From positions 62,001-126,000 of the forward strand of contig NZ_JADWPD010000017.1 of the NCBI RefSeq assembly GCF_017308975.1: a DNA stretch of 64,000 bases, read 5' to 3'. The notes beneath the pieces were generated by a model that worked only from the letters and a program-made list of their open reading frames with translations, did not search any database and was not told the origin of the DNA. Positions 8,747 to 19,437 of the stretch are shown here, piece by piece; position 1 is the first letter of the stretch; every line of letters begins with the position of its first letter. Source of the DNA: Amycolatopsis sp. MtRt-6 (GTDB lineage: Bacteria > Actinomycetota > Actinomycetes > Mycobacteriales > Pseudonocardiaceae). Both the position numbers and the translations under genes were made by a program.

Positions 8747-9657
8747 TGGGCATCCGGTCACTGGGCTACCTCCGCATCGAAGCCACCGACATGGCCGCGT
8801 GGCGCGAGTACGGGCTCAAGGTGCTCGGCATGGTCGAAGGCAAGGGCGAAAACCCCGACGCGCTCTATCTGCGCATGGACGACTTCCCGGCACGGCTGGT
8901 GATCTCGCCGGGCGACGCGGACCGGCTGGCCGTCACCGGCTGGGAGGTCGCGCACGCGGCGGAGCTGGCCGAGCTGCGGTCCCGTTTGGACAGTGCGTCG
9001 GTGCCGTACAAGGAAGGCACGCCGGAGGAACTGGCCGACCGGCGGGTCGACGAGCTGATCAGCTTCGACGACCCGTCCGGCAACACCCAGGAGGTGTTCC
9101 ACGGCGTCGCGTTGCAGCACCGGCGCGTGGTCAGCCCGTACGGCCACAAGTTCGTCACCGGCGAGCAGGGTCTCGGCCACGTCGTTTTGTCCACCAAGGA
9201 CGACGAGGCGTCGCTGCGGTTCTACCGCGACGTCCTCGGCTTCCGGCTGCGCGACTCGATGCGTCTCCCGCCGCAAATGGTCGGGCGGCCCGCCGACGGC
9301 CCACCCGCGTGGCTGCGGTTCTTCGGCTGCAACCCGCGCCACCACAGCCTGGCGTTCCTGCCGATGCCGACACCGTCCGGGATCGTGCACCTGATGGTCG
9401 AGGTGGAGAACACCGACGACGTCGGCCTGTGCCTCGACCGCGCGATCCGGCGGAAGGTGCCGATGTCGGCCACGCTCGGCCGGCACGTCAACGACCTGAT
9501 GCTGTCGTTCTACATGAAGACCCCGGGCGGCTTCGACGTCGAGTTCGGCTGCGAAGGCCGTCAGGTCGACGACGACAACTGGATCGCCCGCGAGAGCACC
9601 GCGGTCTCGCTGTGGGGCCACGACTTCTCGGTCGGCGCGCGACCCCCGGGCGCATGA
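8746..9657 (+). CDS. hsaC: Iron-dependent extradiol dioxygenase HsaC
   Basis: Type I extradiol ring-cleaving dioxygenase of 303 residues, with two vicinal-oxygen-chelate domains. It cleaves the catecholic steroid 3,4-DHSA. The iron ligands fall at His145 (GLGHVV), His215 (IVHLMVE) and Glu266 (FDVEFG), the same residue numbers as in mycobacterial HsaC. The start overlaps the hsaD stop (TGATG) and the stop overlaps the hsaB start (ATGA). Confidence 0.95.
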   Translation: MGIRSLGYLRIEATDMAAWREYGLKVLGMVEGKGENPDALYLRMDDFPARLVISPGDADRLAVTGWEVAHAAELAELRSRLDSASVPYKEGTPEELADRRVDELISFDDPSGNTQEVFHGVALQHRRVVSPYGHKFVTGEQGLGHVVLSTKDDEASLRFYRDVLGFRLRDSMRLPPQMVGRPADGPPAWLRFFGCNPRHHSLAFLPMPTPSGIVHLMVEVENTDDVGLCLDRAIRRKVPMSATLGRHVNDLMLSFYMKTPGGFDVEFGCEGRQVDDDNWIARESTAVSLWGHDFSVGARPPGA

Positions 9658-10193
9658 CGTCCGTGGCGGTCGACCAGACCGAGTTCCGCAGCGTGCTCGG
9701 GCACTTCTGCACCGGCGTCACGGTCGTCACCGGCCGTGACGGCGACACGCTCGCCGGGTTCGCCTGCCAGTCGTTCGCGGCGCTGTCGCTCGACCCCCCG
9801 CTGGTGCTGTTCTGCCCGGCCCGCACGTCGCGGACGTGGCCGGTGCTCGCCGCCGCGGGGAAGTTCGCGGTCAACGTGCTGGCGGAGGACCAGCAGGAGG
9901 TCAGCGCGGTGTTCGGCGCCCGCGGCGAGGACAAGTTCGCCCGGTTCCCCTGGACACCCGCGCCGTCGGGCGCACCCCTGCTCGACGGCGCGCTGACCTG
10001 GATCGACTGTGCTCTGGAAGCCGTCCACGAGGCGGGTGACCACTACGTCGTGATCGGCCGCGTCACCGCGCTCGGCGCGCCTTCGGACGCCCGCCCGCTG
10101 CTGTTCCACCGCGGCCGGTACGCCGTCACCGAACCGGCCCGCGACGCGCTCGCGGCGATGCTGCCCTGGCCGCGTCCCGACGACTGGCTGTAA
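9654..10193 (+). CDS. hsaB: Flavin reductase HsaB
   Basis: NADH:FMN oxidoreductase of 179 residues that supplies reduced flavin to HsaA. It has the flavin-reductase-like split barrel with the typical start FRSVLGHFCTGVTVVT and the central segment SLDPPLVLFCPARTSRTW. The ATG overlaps the hsaC stop. It is the last gene of the hsa operon. The product is slightly shorter than some HsaB proteins, but no motif is missing. Confidence 0.92.
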   Translation: MTSVAVDQTEFRSVLGHFCTGVTVVTGRDGDTLAGFACQSFAALSLDPPLVLFCPARTSRTWPVLAAAGKFAVNVLAEDQQEVSAVFGARGEDKFARFPWTPAPSGAPLLDGALTWIDCALEAVHEAGDHYVVIGRVTALGAPSDARPLLFHRGRYAVTEPARDALAAMLPWPRPDDWL

Positions 10194-10322
10194 CCACCGG
10201 TCGCGACCGGGTGGTTGTGCACGGGTTCACAGGTGGGCCGCGTCCCATTCGCGAGAGAAAGTCGAGCCTCGGCGCGCACACTGTTACCGAGAAGACACCT
10301 TCCCGGGAGGAGTGAGTCGCGC

Positions 10323-10922
10323 ATGCGTGGGCCCAGCGGACGGATCGCCCGGTTCGGGCGGCGGATACGCCCCGGCCGCAACCCCCTGGCCCGGACGGGT
10401 GACCGCGTCGAAGCGCTCCTGCTGCTCCTGGCCGTCGCCGGCGCGTTGCTCGCGATCCCGTTCGCGGCGGCCTTCGGCTCCGAGACGTACGCGGCACAGA
10501 CGGCCCGCGCGGCCCAGGAGCAGGCCACCCGCCACCCGGCAACGGCGGTTTCGCTCGCGGCGGCGGCCGGCCAGCCGTACAGCACCGACGGCGCCGGAGC
10601 CCCGGCCGCCCAGGCCACGGTCCCGGCGGCCTGGGTCGACGCCCGCGGCACCCGCCACACCGGCGACGTCCTCGCCGACCCGGGCAGCCCGGCGGGCACC
10701 CACGTGGCGATCTGGCTGGACCAGCGCGGCGAGCTGGCGGGCGAGCCCCTGTCGGCCGCGACCTCGGTGGCGGACGGAGTGTTCGCGGCCATCCTCCTGT
10801 GGGCGGCGATCACGGGAGCGTTGGCGGGGCTGTACGCGACCGCCCGGTTCGTGTTGATCCGCTTCCACGCGGCGGCCTGGGACCGCGCGTGGTCCCAAGC
10901 CCGCCATGACAGCCGGTTCTGA
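10323..10922 (+). CDS. Rv1733c-family two-helix membrane protein
   Basis: A 199-residue protein with a basic N-terminus and two hydrophobic segments, one near residues 29-49 and one near residues 150-175, bracketing an Ala-rich outer domain with WVDARGTRHTGDV. This is the architecture of the Rv1733c family of actinobacterial membrane proteins; the function is unknown. I chose the ATG at 10323 because GGGAGGAG precedes it; a more upstream start would add residues without a ribosome site. The 129 bp before it separate it from the hsa operon, so it is probably not part of the steroid regulon. Confidence 0.75.
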   Translation: MRGPSGRIARFGRRIRPGRNPLARTGDRVEALLLLLAVAGALLAIPFAAAFGSETYAAQTARAAQEQATRHPATAVSLAAAAGQPYSTDGAGAPAAQATVPAAWVDARGTRHTGDVLADPGSPAGTHVAIWLDQRGELAGEPLSAATSVADGVFAAILLWAAITGALAGLYATARFVLIRFHAAAWDRAWSQARHDSRF

Positions 10923-10970
10923 CTTACTTCCAGCGGAAGCGCGGCCGCCCTCCCGGCCTCGGCGCCCGGG

Positions 10971-12032
10971 TCACAAGGTCTGCCACCAGCCGTCGACCGG
11001 AGGTGGAGCGGTGACGTCGATGCGCTCGCCCGGGCGGGGGATTGCCAGCGGGAGGTCGGCCTCCTTCGCCTCGGTCCACACGCGGTCGGCCGGCTCGCCC
11101 CACGGGTGCATCGCCAGCTGGAACGTCGCCCAGTGCACCGGGACCAGCAGCTTCGCCCGGACGTCGAGGCCCGCCGCGACGCCCTCCTCCGGCGTCATGT
11201 GGATGTCCGGCCAGTGCGGGGCGTAGGCACCCACCTGGATCAACGCCACGTCGAACGGGCCGTGCGCCGCGCCGATCGCGGCGAACCCGGCGAAATACCC
11301 CGTGTCGCCGCTGTAGAACACCCGGTGTGCCGGCCCCAGCAGCGCCCACGACGTCCACAGCGTGTCGTCGTTCGTGATGCCGCGGCCCGAGAAGTGCTGG
11401 GCCGGCGTTGCCACGAAGCGGACGCCGGCCACCGTCGCCTCTTCGTGCCAGTCGAGCTCGATGATCCGCGAAGCCGGGACGTGCCAGCGCTCCAGGTGCG
11501 CCCCGACGCCGAGCGGCACCAGGAACGGCGCCTCCGAAGAGGCGACCAGTGCGCGGACCGTCGCGAGGTCGAGGTGGTCGTAGTGGTCGTGCGAGATCAC
11601 CACCGCGTCGATCCGGCCGACGCCCGACAGCGGGACCGGCGGCTCGTGCAGCCGCCGCGGGCCGGCGAACGCCGCGGGCGAGACGCGATCGCTCCACACC
11701 GGGTCGAGCAGTACGCGGGCGCCGTCGAGCTCGACCAGCGTCGACGCGTGGCCGTACCAGGTCAGGTGCAGGCCCTCGGCCGCTTCCACCGGTCCGGTGG
11801 CCACCAGCGGCACCGGGCCGGCGGGTTTGCGCAGCTCGCGGTGCTCGCCGAAGAACATCTCGCGGAAGATGGTCCGCATCGACGCCGCGGTCATCGGGTG
11901 CCGCGGCGCCGCGTTGCGGAACACCTTGCCGTCGAACTGCGGCGAGGAGCGGACCCGCTCGGCCCGGGCGCCGGCGGCCTTCGCGCCGAACGCCGCCGGC
12001 AGGTCCCGGATGGCCGCGATCGTCTTCCTCAT
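10971..12032 (-). CDS. Metallo-beta-lactamase-fold hydrolase (UlaG/NAPE-PLD-like)
   Basis: A 353-residue MBL-fold enzyme. Metal-binding motifs are HDHYDHLD (HxHxDH), a later GDTGYF aspartate and VHW near the C-terminus. This set is typical of the UlaG/N-acyl-phosphatidylethanolamine phosphodiesterase branch, so hydrolysis of a phosphodiester, lipid or lactone is plausible; no substrate can be named. I chose ATG 12032, which leaves a 10-bp gap after the desaturase gene; an ATG at 12077 would lie inside that gene. It is probably co-transcribed with the desaturase. Confidence 0.82.
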   Translation of the reverse strand: MRKTIAAIRDLPAAFGAKAAGARAERVRSSPQFDGKVFRNAAPRHPMTAASMRTIFREMFFGEHRELRKPAGPVPLVATGPVEAAEGLHLTWYGHASTLVELDGARVLLDPVWSDRVSPAAFAGPRRLHEPPVPLSGVGRIDAVVISHDHYDHLDLATVRALVASSEAPFLVPLGVGAHLERWHVPASRIIELDWHEEATVAGVRFVATPAQHFSGRGITNDDTLWTSWALLGPAHRVFYSGDTGYFAGFAAIGAAHGPFDVALIQVGAYAPHWPDIHMTPEEGVAAGLDVRAKLLVPVHWATFQLAMHPWGEPADRVWTEAKEADLPLAIPRPGERIDVTAPPPVDGWWQTL

Positions 12033-12042
12033 GGAACCGAGT

Positions 12043-13059
12043 CTACGAACGGTTCCTGAGAGGGGCCCCAGCTTCATGCAGGTGGGTGAGGGCCTGCCGG
12101 TAGGACTCGACCAGGCTCGTCTGCAGGTACGGGATACCCAGCTCGGCGCAGTAGGCCTGGACGATCGGCTGCGCCCGCCGCAGGTGCGGCGACGGCATGC
12201 TCGGGAACAGGTGGTGCTCGATCTGGTAGTTGAGCCCGCCGAGGGCGACGTCGGTGACGAGGCCGCCGCGGACGTTGCGCGAGGTCAGCACCTGCTTGCG
12301 GAGGAAGTCGAGCTCGGGACGCCCGGTCAGCGTCGGCATGCCCTTGTGGTTGGGCGCGAAGATCGATCCCATGTAGACACCCCACAGTCCCTGGTGGACG
12401 GCGAAGAACAGCAGCGCCATCCCGGGGGAGAGCACGGTGAACAGCGCGCTGAGGTAGCCGACGACGTGCCCGGCGAGCAACGCGGCTTCGATCTTCCGGT
12501 GGCGCAGGCCCGGCCTGCGGACCGCGCGGATGCCGGACCAGTGCAGGTTCAGGCCCTCGAGCGTGAGCAGCGGGAAGAACAGGAACGCCTGGTACCGGCC
12601 GATGAACCGGGGCACGCCGCGGCTGGCGCGGGCCTGGTCCTTCGACCAGACGAGGATGTCCGGGTCGACGTCGGGGTCGAGCTCCTCGTGGTTCGGGTTG
12701 GCGTGGTGGCGGGTGTGCTTGTCCATCCACCAGCCGTAGCTCATCCCGATGCCGAGGTTCCCGGCGAGCATCCCGGCGATCTCGGTCGGCCGCCGTCGCC
12801 GGAACACCTGCTTGTGCGCGAGATCGTGCGAGAGCAACGCGATCTGGCCGAACATCACCGCCAGGAACGCCGCGACGGCGAGCTGCCACCACGAGTTCCC
12901 CAGGAGGAAGAAGGCCACCCACCCGGCGGCGAACAACCCGGTGACGACGGCGATGCGGGCGGTGTAGTAGCCGGGCCGGCGCGCCATCAGACCGGCGGCG
13001 GCGATGCGGTGGCTCAGCCGGGCGAAGTCACTGCCGACTTGGTTCTCTGTGGTGGTCAC
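12043..13059 (-). CDS. Membrane fatty-acid desaturase
   Basis: Integral membrane di-iron desaturase of 338 residues. The three histidine boxes are HDLAHK (residues 78-83), HTRHH (115-119) and QIEHH (279-283), and hydrophobic segments lie between them. The QxxHH third box is the acyl-lipid/acyl-CoA desaturase type of COG3239. A substrate position cannot be read from the sequence. The start is GTG at 13059. Electron donors are not encoded next to it; the ferredoxin/reductase pair at 21.3-22.9 kb is a possible but unproven partner. Confidence 0.85.
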   Translation of the reverse strand: MTTTENQVGSDFARLSHRIAAAGLMARRPGYYTARIAVVTGLFAAGWVAFFLLGNSWWQLAVAAFLAVMFGQIALLSHDLAHKQVFRRRRPTEIAGMLAGNLGIGMSYGWWMDKHTRHHANPNHEELDPDVDPDILVWSKDQARASRGVPRFIGRYQAFLFFPLLTLEGLNLHWSGIRAVRRPGLRHRKIEAALLAGHVVGYLSALFTVLSPGMALLFFAVHQGLWGVYMGSIFAPNHKGMPTLTGRPELDFLRKQVLTSRNVRGGLVTDVALGGLNYQIEHHLFPSMPSPHLRRAQPIVQAYCAELGIPYLQTSLVESYRQALTHLHEAGAPLRNRS

Positions 13060-13148
13060 CCACCCGAGTCTTCGCGACGGGGGAGCGCGCCGGAATCCTG
13101 CCCGCCCCAGGCGGTTTCGGGGGGCCAGCCCTACCGGTCGCGCTTGGG

Positions 13149-15530
<2,382 letters not shown>

Positions 15531-15555
15531 CGGGGTACTCCAGCTTTCGTTCGGG

Positions 15556-15969
15556 TCAGCGCAGTTCTTGGATGCGGACGAGGTTTCCGGCGGGGTCGCG
15601 GAAGGAGCAGTCGCGGATGCCCCACGGCTGGTCGGTCGGTTCCTGGACGACCTCGGCGGCACCGGCCTGCACCCGTTCGAAGGTGCCGTCCAGGTCGTCG
15701 GTGGCCAGGTTGACCGCGGCGAAGGTGCCCTTGGCCATCATTTCCGTGATGGTCGCGCGTTCCTCATCGGACAGGTCCGCGTAGGCGGCGCCCGTCGGCT
15801 GCAGCACGAGCGACGTGTCGGGCTGGCCGGGCAGGCCGATCGTGAGCCAGTGCTGGCCGCCGTAGTCGACGTCGTTGCGCACCTCGAAACCGAGGGTGTC
15901 GCGGTAGAAGGCCAGTGAGGCCTCGTGGTCGTGGTGGGGGAGGAAGGTCTGGTGAATGGTGAGGTTCAT
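15556..15969 (-). CDS. VOC-family protein, copy 1
   Basis: A 137-residue glyoxalase/bleomycin-resistance-fold protein beginning MNLTIHQTFLPH and ending FRDPAGNLVRIQELR. It is a close paralogue of the VOC protein at 17458-17868, sharing the same ends and the central EEMMAKGT-like block. Such proteins bind or modify small toxic molecules or act as small dioxygenases; no specific activity is indicated. It lies 5 bp after the truncated AraC-type gene and just before the UvrA-like gene, suggesting one transcript. Confidence 0.85.
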   Translation of the reverse strand: MNLTIHQTFLPHHDHEASLAFYRDTLGFEVRNDVDYGGQHWLTIGLPGQPDTSLVLQPTGAAYADLSDEERATITEMMAKGTFAAVNLATDDLDGTFERVQAGAAEVVQEPTDQPWGIRDCSFRDPAGNLVRIQELR

Positions 15970-15974
15970 GGGAA

Positions 15975-16232
15975 TCACGCTACTTTCGGGCCGGCGGCCC
16001 GGGCTTCTCGATTCCTGATCGCTTCGACGGCTTGCCGGTATCCGTGCGGGGAAAGGCCGTAGGCGTCCCGGAACCGGCGGACGAACAACGCGACGGGCAG
16101 GCCCGCAACGCGCGCGAGTGCTTCGACGTCCAGCGGCCGCGCGTATTCGGTGTCGATGCGGTCGCGGACCCGGCGCAGCAATACCAGCTCGCGGAAATGC
16201 TGGTGCGCGGCGATGTTCAGGCTGAGACACAT
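15975..16232 (-). pseudogene. Truncated AraC-type regulator, decayed duplicate
   Basis: An 85-residue product equal to the N-terminal half of the AraC regulator at 17879-18322. It shares the RVRDRID-EYA-PLDVEALAR block and the first helix-turn-helix, then jumps directly to the C-terminal tail IRNREARAAGPKVA, which matches IRNREARPSAAT of the intact copy. The missing interior contains the second helix-turn-helix, so DNA binding is probably lost. The reading frame is open and ATG-initiated, so it may still be expressed. It overlaps the MFS gene end by 16 bp. Confidence 0.7.
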
Positions 16233-17461
16233 GTCGGGGTCCCTTCGTGGGTGCGCCCGAGGACTGCCCGGGCGGCGATCGGGAGCAGCAGGAGGGTCAG
16301 CACGCCGGACAGCGCGAGACCGCCGGTGCTGCCGGTGAGTTCGATCAGGGGGCCGCCCAGTGCCAGCCCGAGCGGGGCGGCCACCGTGGCGCCGGTCGTC
16401 CAGAGCGTGACGACCTGCTGCTGCTCCCCGGGGGCGAGCCCGGACTGCAGGAAGCTGTAGGCGACCGGGGTGAACGGCGCGTACACCAGGCCGCCCAGGC
16501 CGAAGACGAGCAGGGCCACGACCAGGTCGCCGGTGACGGCGAGCGCGATCGGGCACAGCGCCCACAGGCCGATGATCGCGACGAGCAGCGGCCGCTGCGG
16601 CAGGTTCCGCAGCCGGCTGACGAGCGCGGCGCCGAGGAACGCGCCGACCCCGAGCGCACCCCACAGCACCCCCAGACCGGACGCGCCGGCGTGCAGCGTC
16701 CCGCTCACGTAGAGCGGGAGCGCCACTTCGACCGGCATGTACAGGAAGTTGAAGAAGAACTCGACGACCAGCAGCCGCGCGGCGACCGGGCGGCGGCGCA
16801 GGATCCGCCAGCCGGATTCGTGGGTCGCGCCGTCGCGCAGCGCGTCCCGGCTCTCGGTCCCGCGGGGGACGCACGCCAGCGTGGCGGCCAGCAGGACCAA
16901 CGCCCCGCCCGCGTCGACGAAGAGCGCGACGCCCGCGCCGGTGGTCGCCACGATCACCCCGCCGAGCACCGGCCCGGCGATGTAGAGCGCGAACGTCGTG
17001 TTGAGCCCGAGCAGCCCGTTGACCGAGAACCGGCCGGCCTCGCCCGCGGCCGACGTCGCCAGCAGGCGGCGGCTGCTCGACCCGGCCAGCCGGAAGGTCG
17101 CGCCGAAGAACAGGCCGGCGATCAGCACCGGCAGGGTGAGCCGGCCGGTGACGGCCAGGACGCCGAGGACGGCGAAGGTCACCGACCGCAGCACGCAGTC
17201 GGCGACGAGCAGCGTGCGCGGCGGCACCCGCACCCGGCCGAGGCCGATGGCCAGGGCCAGCACGGTGGACAGGACGAACGGCGCGGCCTCCACGAGCCCG
17301 ATGGCGATGGCCTTCGGGACGTTGCCGTGGAGGGACAGCGTCTGCACGGGCATGGCGACCAGCAGCATGCCGGTGCCGATGTTGGCCAGCAGGTCGCCCA
17401 GCAGGAGCCCGGCGATCCGCCGGTCGCGCAGGACCCGGCGGTAGCCGTGCGTCGTGGTCAG
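16217..17461 (-). CDS. MFS transporter (multidrug exporter-like)
   Basis: About 414 residues with roughly twelve hydrophobic segments and a central charged loop, in the style of MFS drug exporters (DHA1/enterobactin-exporter-like). No ATG, GTG or TTG opens the frame at the expected place. The most natural start is a CTG at 17461 overlapping the stop codon of the upstream VOC gene; the next ATG would cut into the first transmembrane helix. The start is therefore uncertain. The gene sits inside the duplicated AraC/VOC unit, suggesting export of whatever the VOC proteins handle. Confidence 0.75.
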   Translation of the reverse strand: MTTTHGYRRVLRDRRIAGLLLGDLLANIGTGMLLVAMPVQTLSLHGNVPKAIAIGLVEAAPFVLSTVLALAIGLGRVRVPPRTLLVADCVLRSVTFAVLGVLAVTGRLTLPVLIAGLFFGATFRLAGSSSRRLLATSAAGEAGRFSVNGLLGLNTTFALYIAGPVLGGVIVATTGAGVALFVDAGGALVLLAATLACVPRGTESRDALRDGATHESGWRILRRRPVAARLLVVEFFFNFLYMPVEVALPLYVSGTLHAGASGLGVLWGALGVGAFLGAALVSRLRNLPQRPLLVAIIGLWALCPIALAVTGDLVVALLVFGLGGLVYAPFTPVAYSFLQSGLAPGEQQQVVTLWTTGATVAAPLGLALGGPLIELTGSTGGLALSGVLTLLLLPIAARAVLGRTHEGTPTCVSA

Positions 17462-17868
17462 CGCAGTTCCTGGATGCGCAGCAGGTTGCCGGCCGGGTCG
17501 CGGAAGGAGCAGTCGCGGATGCCGTAGGGCTGGTCGACCGGCTCCTGGACGACCTCGGCGCCGCCGTCCCGCAGCTTGGCGAACAGCGCGTCGAGGTCCT
17601 TGGTCGCGAGGTTGACCGAGGCGTAGGTGCCCTTGGCCATCATCTCGGCGATCATGCGGCGTTCGTCGTCGGTCAGGCCGGGCGTCGCGGCCACCGGCGT
17701 CAGCACGATCGAGGTGTCGGGCTGGTTCGGCGGCGCGACGGTGATCCACTGCATGTCGCCGTACTTGACGTTCTGCCGGACCTCGAAGCCGAGGAGGTCG
17801 CGGTAGAAGGCGAGCGAGGCCTCCGGGTCGGTGTGCGGGAGGAAGCTCGAGTGAATGGTGACGTCCAT
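17458..17868 (-). CDS. VOC-family protein, copy 2
   Basis: A 136-residue glyoxalase-fold protein starting MDVTIHSSFLPH and ending FRDPAGNLLRIQELR, paralogous to the copy at 15556-15969. I chose the ATG at 17868 because it aligns with the start of the other copy; a GTG nine bases upstream is possible. It follows the intact AraC regulator directly and its stop overlaps the inferred start of the MFS gene, so regulator, VOC protein and exporter form one operon. Confidence 0.85.
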   Translation of the reverse strand: MDVTIHSSFLPHTDPEASLAFYRDLLGFEVRQNVKYGDMQWITVAPPNQPDTSIVLTPVAATPGLTDDERRMIAEMMAKGTYASVNLATKDLDALFAKLRDGGAEVVQEPVDQPYGIRDCSFRDPAGNLLRIQELR

Positions 17869-17878
17869 GGTGGTCACA

Positions 17879-18322
17879 CTATGTGGCCGCCGACGGCCGC
17901 GCTTCTCGATTCCTGATCGGTCTGGTGACCTGCTTGGCCACGCACGGCGGCATCCCGACGGTGGCCTCGGCCTGCTGCTCGCGGTAGACGCTCGGAGGCA
18001 TCCCGACCAGCTCGGCGAACCGGGTGCTGAAGGTGCCGAGCGACGAGAAGCCGACGTCGAAGCACACCTCGGTGACGCTCAGCTCGCCCTTGCGCAGCAG
18101 CGCCATCGCCCGTTCGATCCGCCGCGTCATCAGGTACGAATACGGTGACTCTCCGTAGGCTCGCCGGAACTGCCGGCTGAGGTGCCCGGCGGACATGTTC
18201 ACGCCACGAGCCAGCGCCTCGACGTCGAGCGGCTGCGCGTACTCCCGGTCGATCCGGTCCCGGACCTTGCGCAGCAGCGCGAGGTCACGCAGGTACTGCG
18301 CCGTGGCGGCGGTGCTGGTCAC
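17879..18322 (-). CDS. AraC-family transcriptional regulator
   Basis: A 147-residue regulator consisting almost only of the AraC DNA-binding domain, with two helix-turn-helix motifs: the first around residues 34-56 and the second around residues 81-105, followed by the conserved GMPPSVYR. A short C-terminal tail ends IRNREARPSAAT. The start is GTG at 18322. It probably controls the downstream VOC/MFS/VOC genes. The first-half duplicate at 15975-16232 derives from this gene or a common ancestor. Confidence 0.85.
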   Translation of the reverse strand: MTSTAATAQYLRDLALLRKVRDRIDREYAQPLDVEALARGVNMSAGHLSRQFRRAYGESPYSYLMTRRIERAMALLRKGELSVTEVCFDVGFSSLGTFSTRFAELVGMPPSVYREQQAEATVGMPPCVAKQVTRPIRNREARPSAAT

Positions 18323-18380
18323 GGATGAATCCTGCCATAACGGACCGGCCCCGTGGCGAACTTCGCGACCCGCTGCCGAA

Positions 18381-18465
18381 GCGCCCCAATGTGGCCTTGG
18401 TTGCGTTGAACGCAGCCAAGGTGGCCTTCGGTGCGTTGAACGCACCGAAGGCCACATTGGGGCGC
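18381..18465. repeat. 30-bp repeat hairpin, locus A
   Basis: Two 30-bp direct repeats (units at 18388 and 18418, core GTTGAACGCA) are enclosed by a perfect 18-bp inverted repeat, 18381-18398 with 18448-18465 (arm GCGCCCCAATGTGGCCTT). It lies 13 bp after the stop of the LysR gene, so it can act as its terminator. A near-identical element lies at 40634-40718. Confidence 0.85.
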
Positions 18466-18477
18466 TCGGGGCCGGGG

Positions 18478-19362
18478 TCAGCGGAGGGCGTCGCGGAGGG
18501 TTTCGCGCAGCCAGCGCTGGGCCGGGTCGGCGTCCAGCCGGGCGTGCCAGGACAAGCGGACCTCCAGGTCGGGCAGGTCCGCCGGGACCGGGAACCAGCG
18601 CAGGCCGAGCGCGGGACCGTACTGCTCCGCGAGGCGCTCGGGCAGGAGACCGACGTACCCGCTGGAGGCGACCACGAGCGCGGCGACGGCGGAGGTGGGC
18701 ACGACAGCCACGACGTGGCGACGCAGGCCCGCCGCGTCGAGCGCGTCGTCCAGTGGTCCGCGGGCGAGGCCGCGGCGGGACGCCGAGACGTGCGGGAGGC
18801 GGCACAGCTGCGCCAGCGTCGGGCGGCGGCCCAGGGAACTGTCCGTGCGCACCGCCGCCACCAGCCGGTCGCGGTAGAGCACTGCCGAGTGGATGTCGGG
18901 GGCCGCCGGCTCACCCACGCCGATGTCCAGGTCGATCGAGCCGTCGCGCAGGGCCTCCGCGCTCTCGGCGCCCTCGGCCACGAAACGCAACGTCACCCCG
19001 GGAGCCGCGGACGAAGTGGCTTCGGCAGCAGCCGGAGCCAGGGTCGCGGCGACGCCGTCGTTGATGCGGATCGTGAACGTGCGTTGGAGGTCCGCGAGCG
19101 ACAGCTCGGTGTTGACCAGGGCCGCCGCTTCCTCCAGCAGCGAACGCACCCGCGGCGCGGTGCGCAGCGCGAACGGCGTCGGCGCCAGCCCGCGGCCGGC
19201 GCGCACCAGGATCGGGTCGCCCATCGCCCGCCGCAGCCGGCCCAGCGCCCGGCTGGTCGCCGGGATGGACAGGTGGAGGCGCTCGGCCGCCGCCGTCACG
19301 CTCCCGTCCCGCAGGAGCGCGTCGAACACGCGCAGGAGGTTCAGGTCCAGCTGCTCGGACAC
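18478..19362 (-). CDS. LysR-family transcriptional regulator
   Basis: A 294-residue LysR regulator. The winged helix-turn-helix is at the N-terminus (LNLLRVFDALLRDGSVTAAA, then SRALGRLRRAMGDP) and is followed by a type 2 periplasmic-binding-like effector domain. The start is GTG at 19362. It is divergent from the MFS gene at 19438 with 75 bp between. The spacer holds a palindrome TTGC-N7-GCAA at 19365-19379 with the T-N11-A form of LysR binding sites, so it probably controls the exporter and itself. Confidence 0.9.
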   Translation of the reverse strand: MSEQLDLNLLRVFDALLRDGSVTAAAERLHLSIPATSRALGRLRRAMGDPILVRAGRGLAPTPFALRTAPRVRSLLEEAAALVNTELSLADLQRTFTIRINDGVAATLAPAAAEATSSAAPGVTLRFVAEGAESAEALRDGSIDLDIGVGEPAAPDIHSAVLYRDRLVAAVRTDSSLGRRPTLAQLCRLPHVSASRRGLARGPLDDALDAAGLRRHVVAVVPTSAVAALVVASSGYVGLLPERLAEQYGPALGLRWFPVPADLPDLEVRLSWHARLDADPAQRWLRETLRDALR

Positions 19363-19364
19363 AG

Positions 19365-19379
19365 TTGCAGCGTACGCAA
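19365..19379. promoter_or_regulatory. Putative LysR-type operator
   Basis: The inverted repeat TTGC-N7-GCAA contains T-N11-A and lies immediately upstream of the LysR start in the divergent LysR/MFS spacer. The match is to the general LysR-box form only. Confidence 0.5.
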
Positions 19380-19437
19380 AACACCCTTGCCAAAGTTGCG
19401 TGGCGCGCAGAAGACGGCCGTTCCTACCGTCGGCGTC

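Noticed and set aside
10212..10240. TGAACC on the minus strand near 10226 as another ECF promoter
   Set aside because: No CGT-containing -10 follows at 16 bp and no minus-strand gene starts there.
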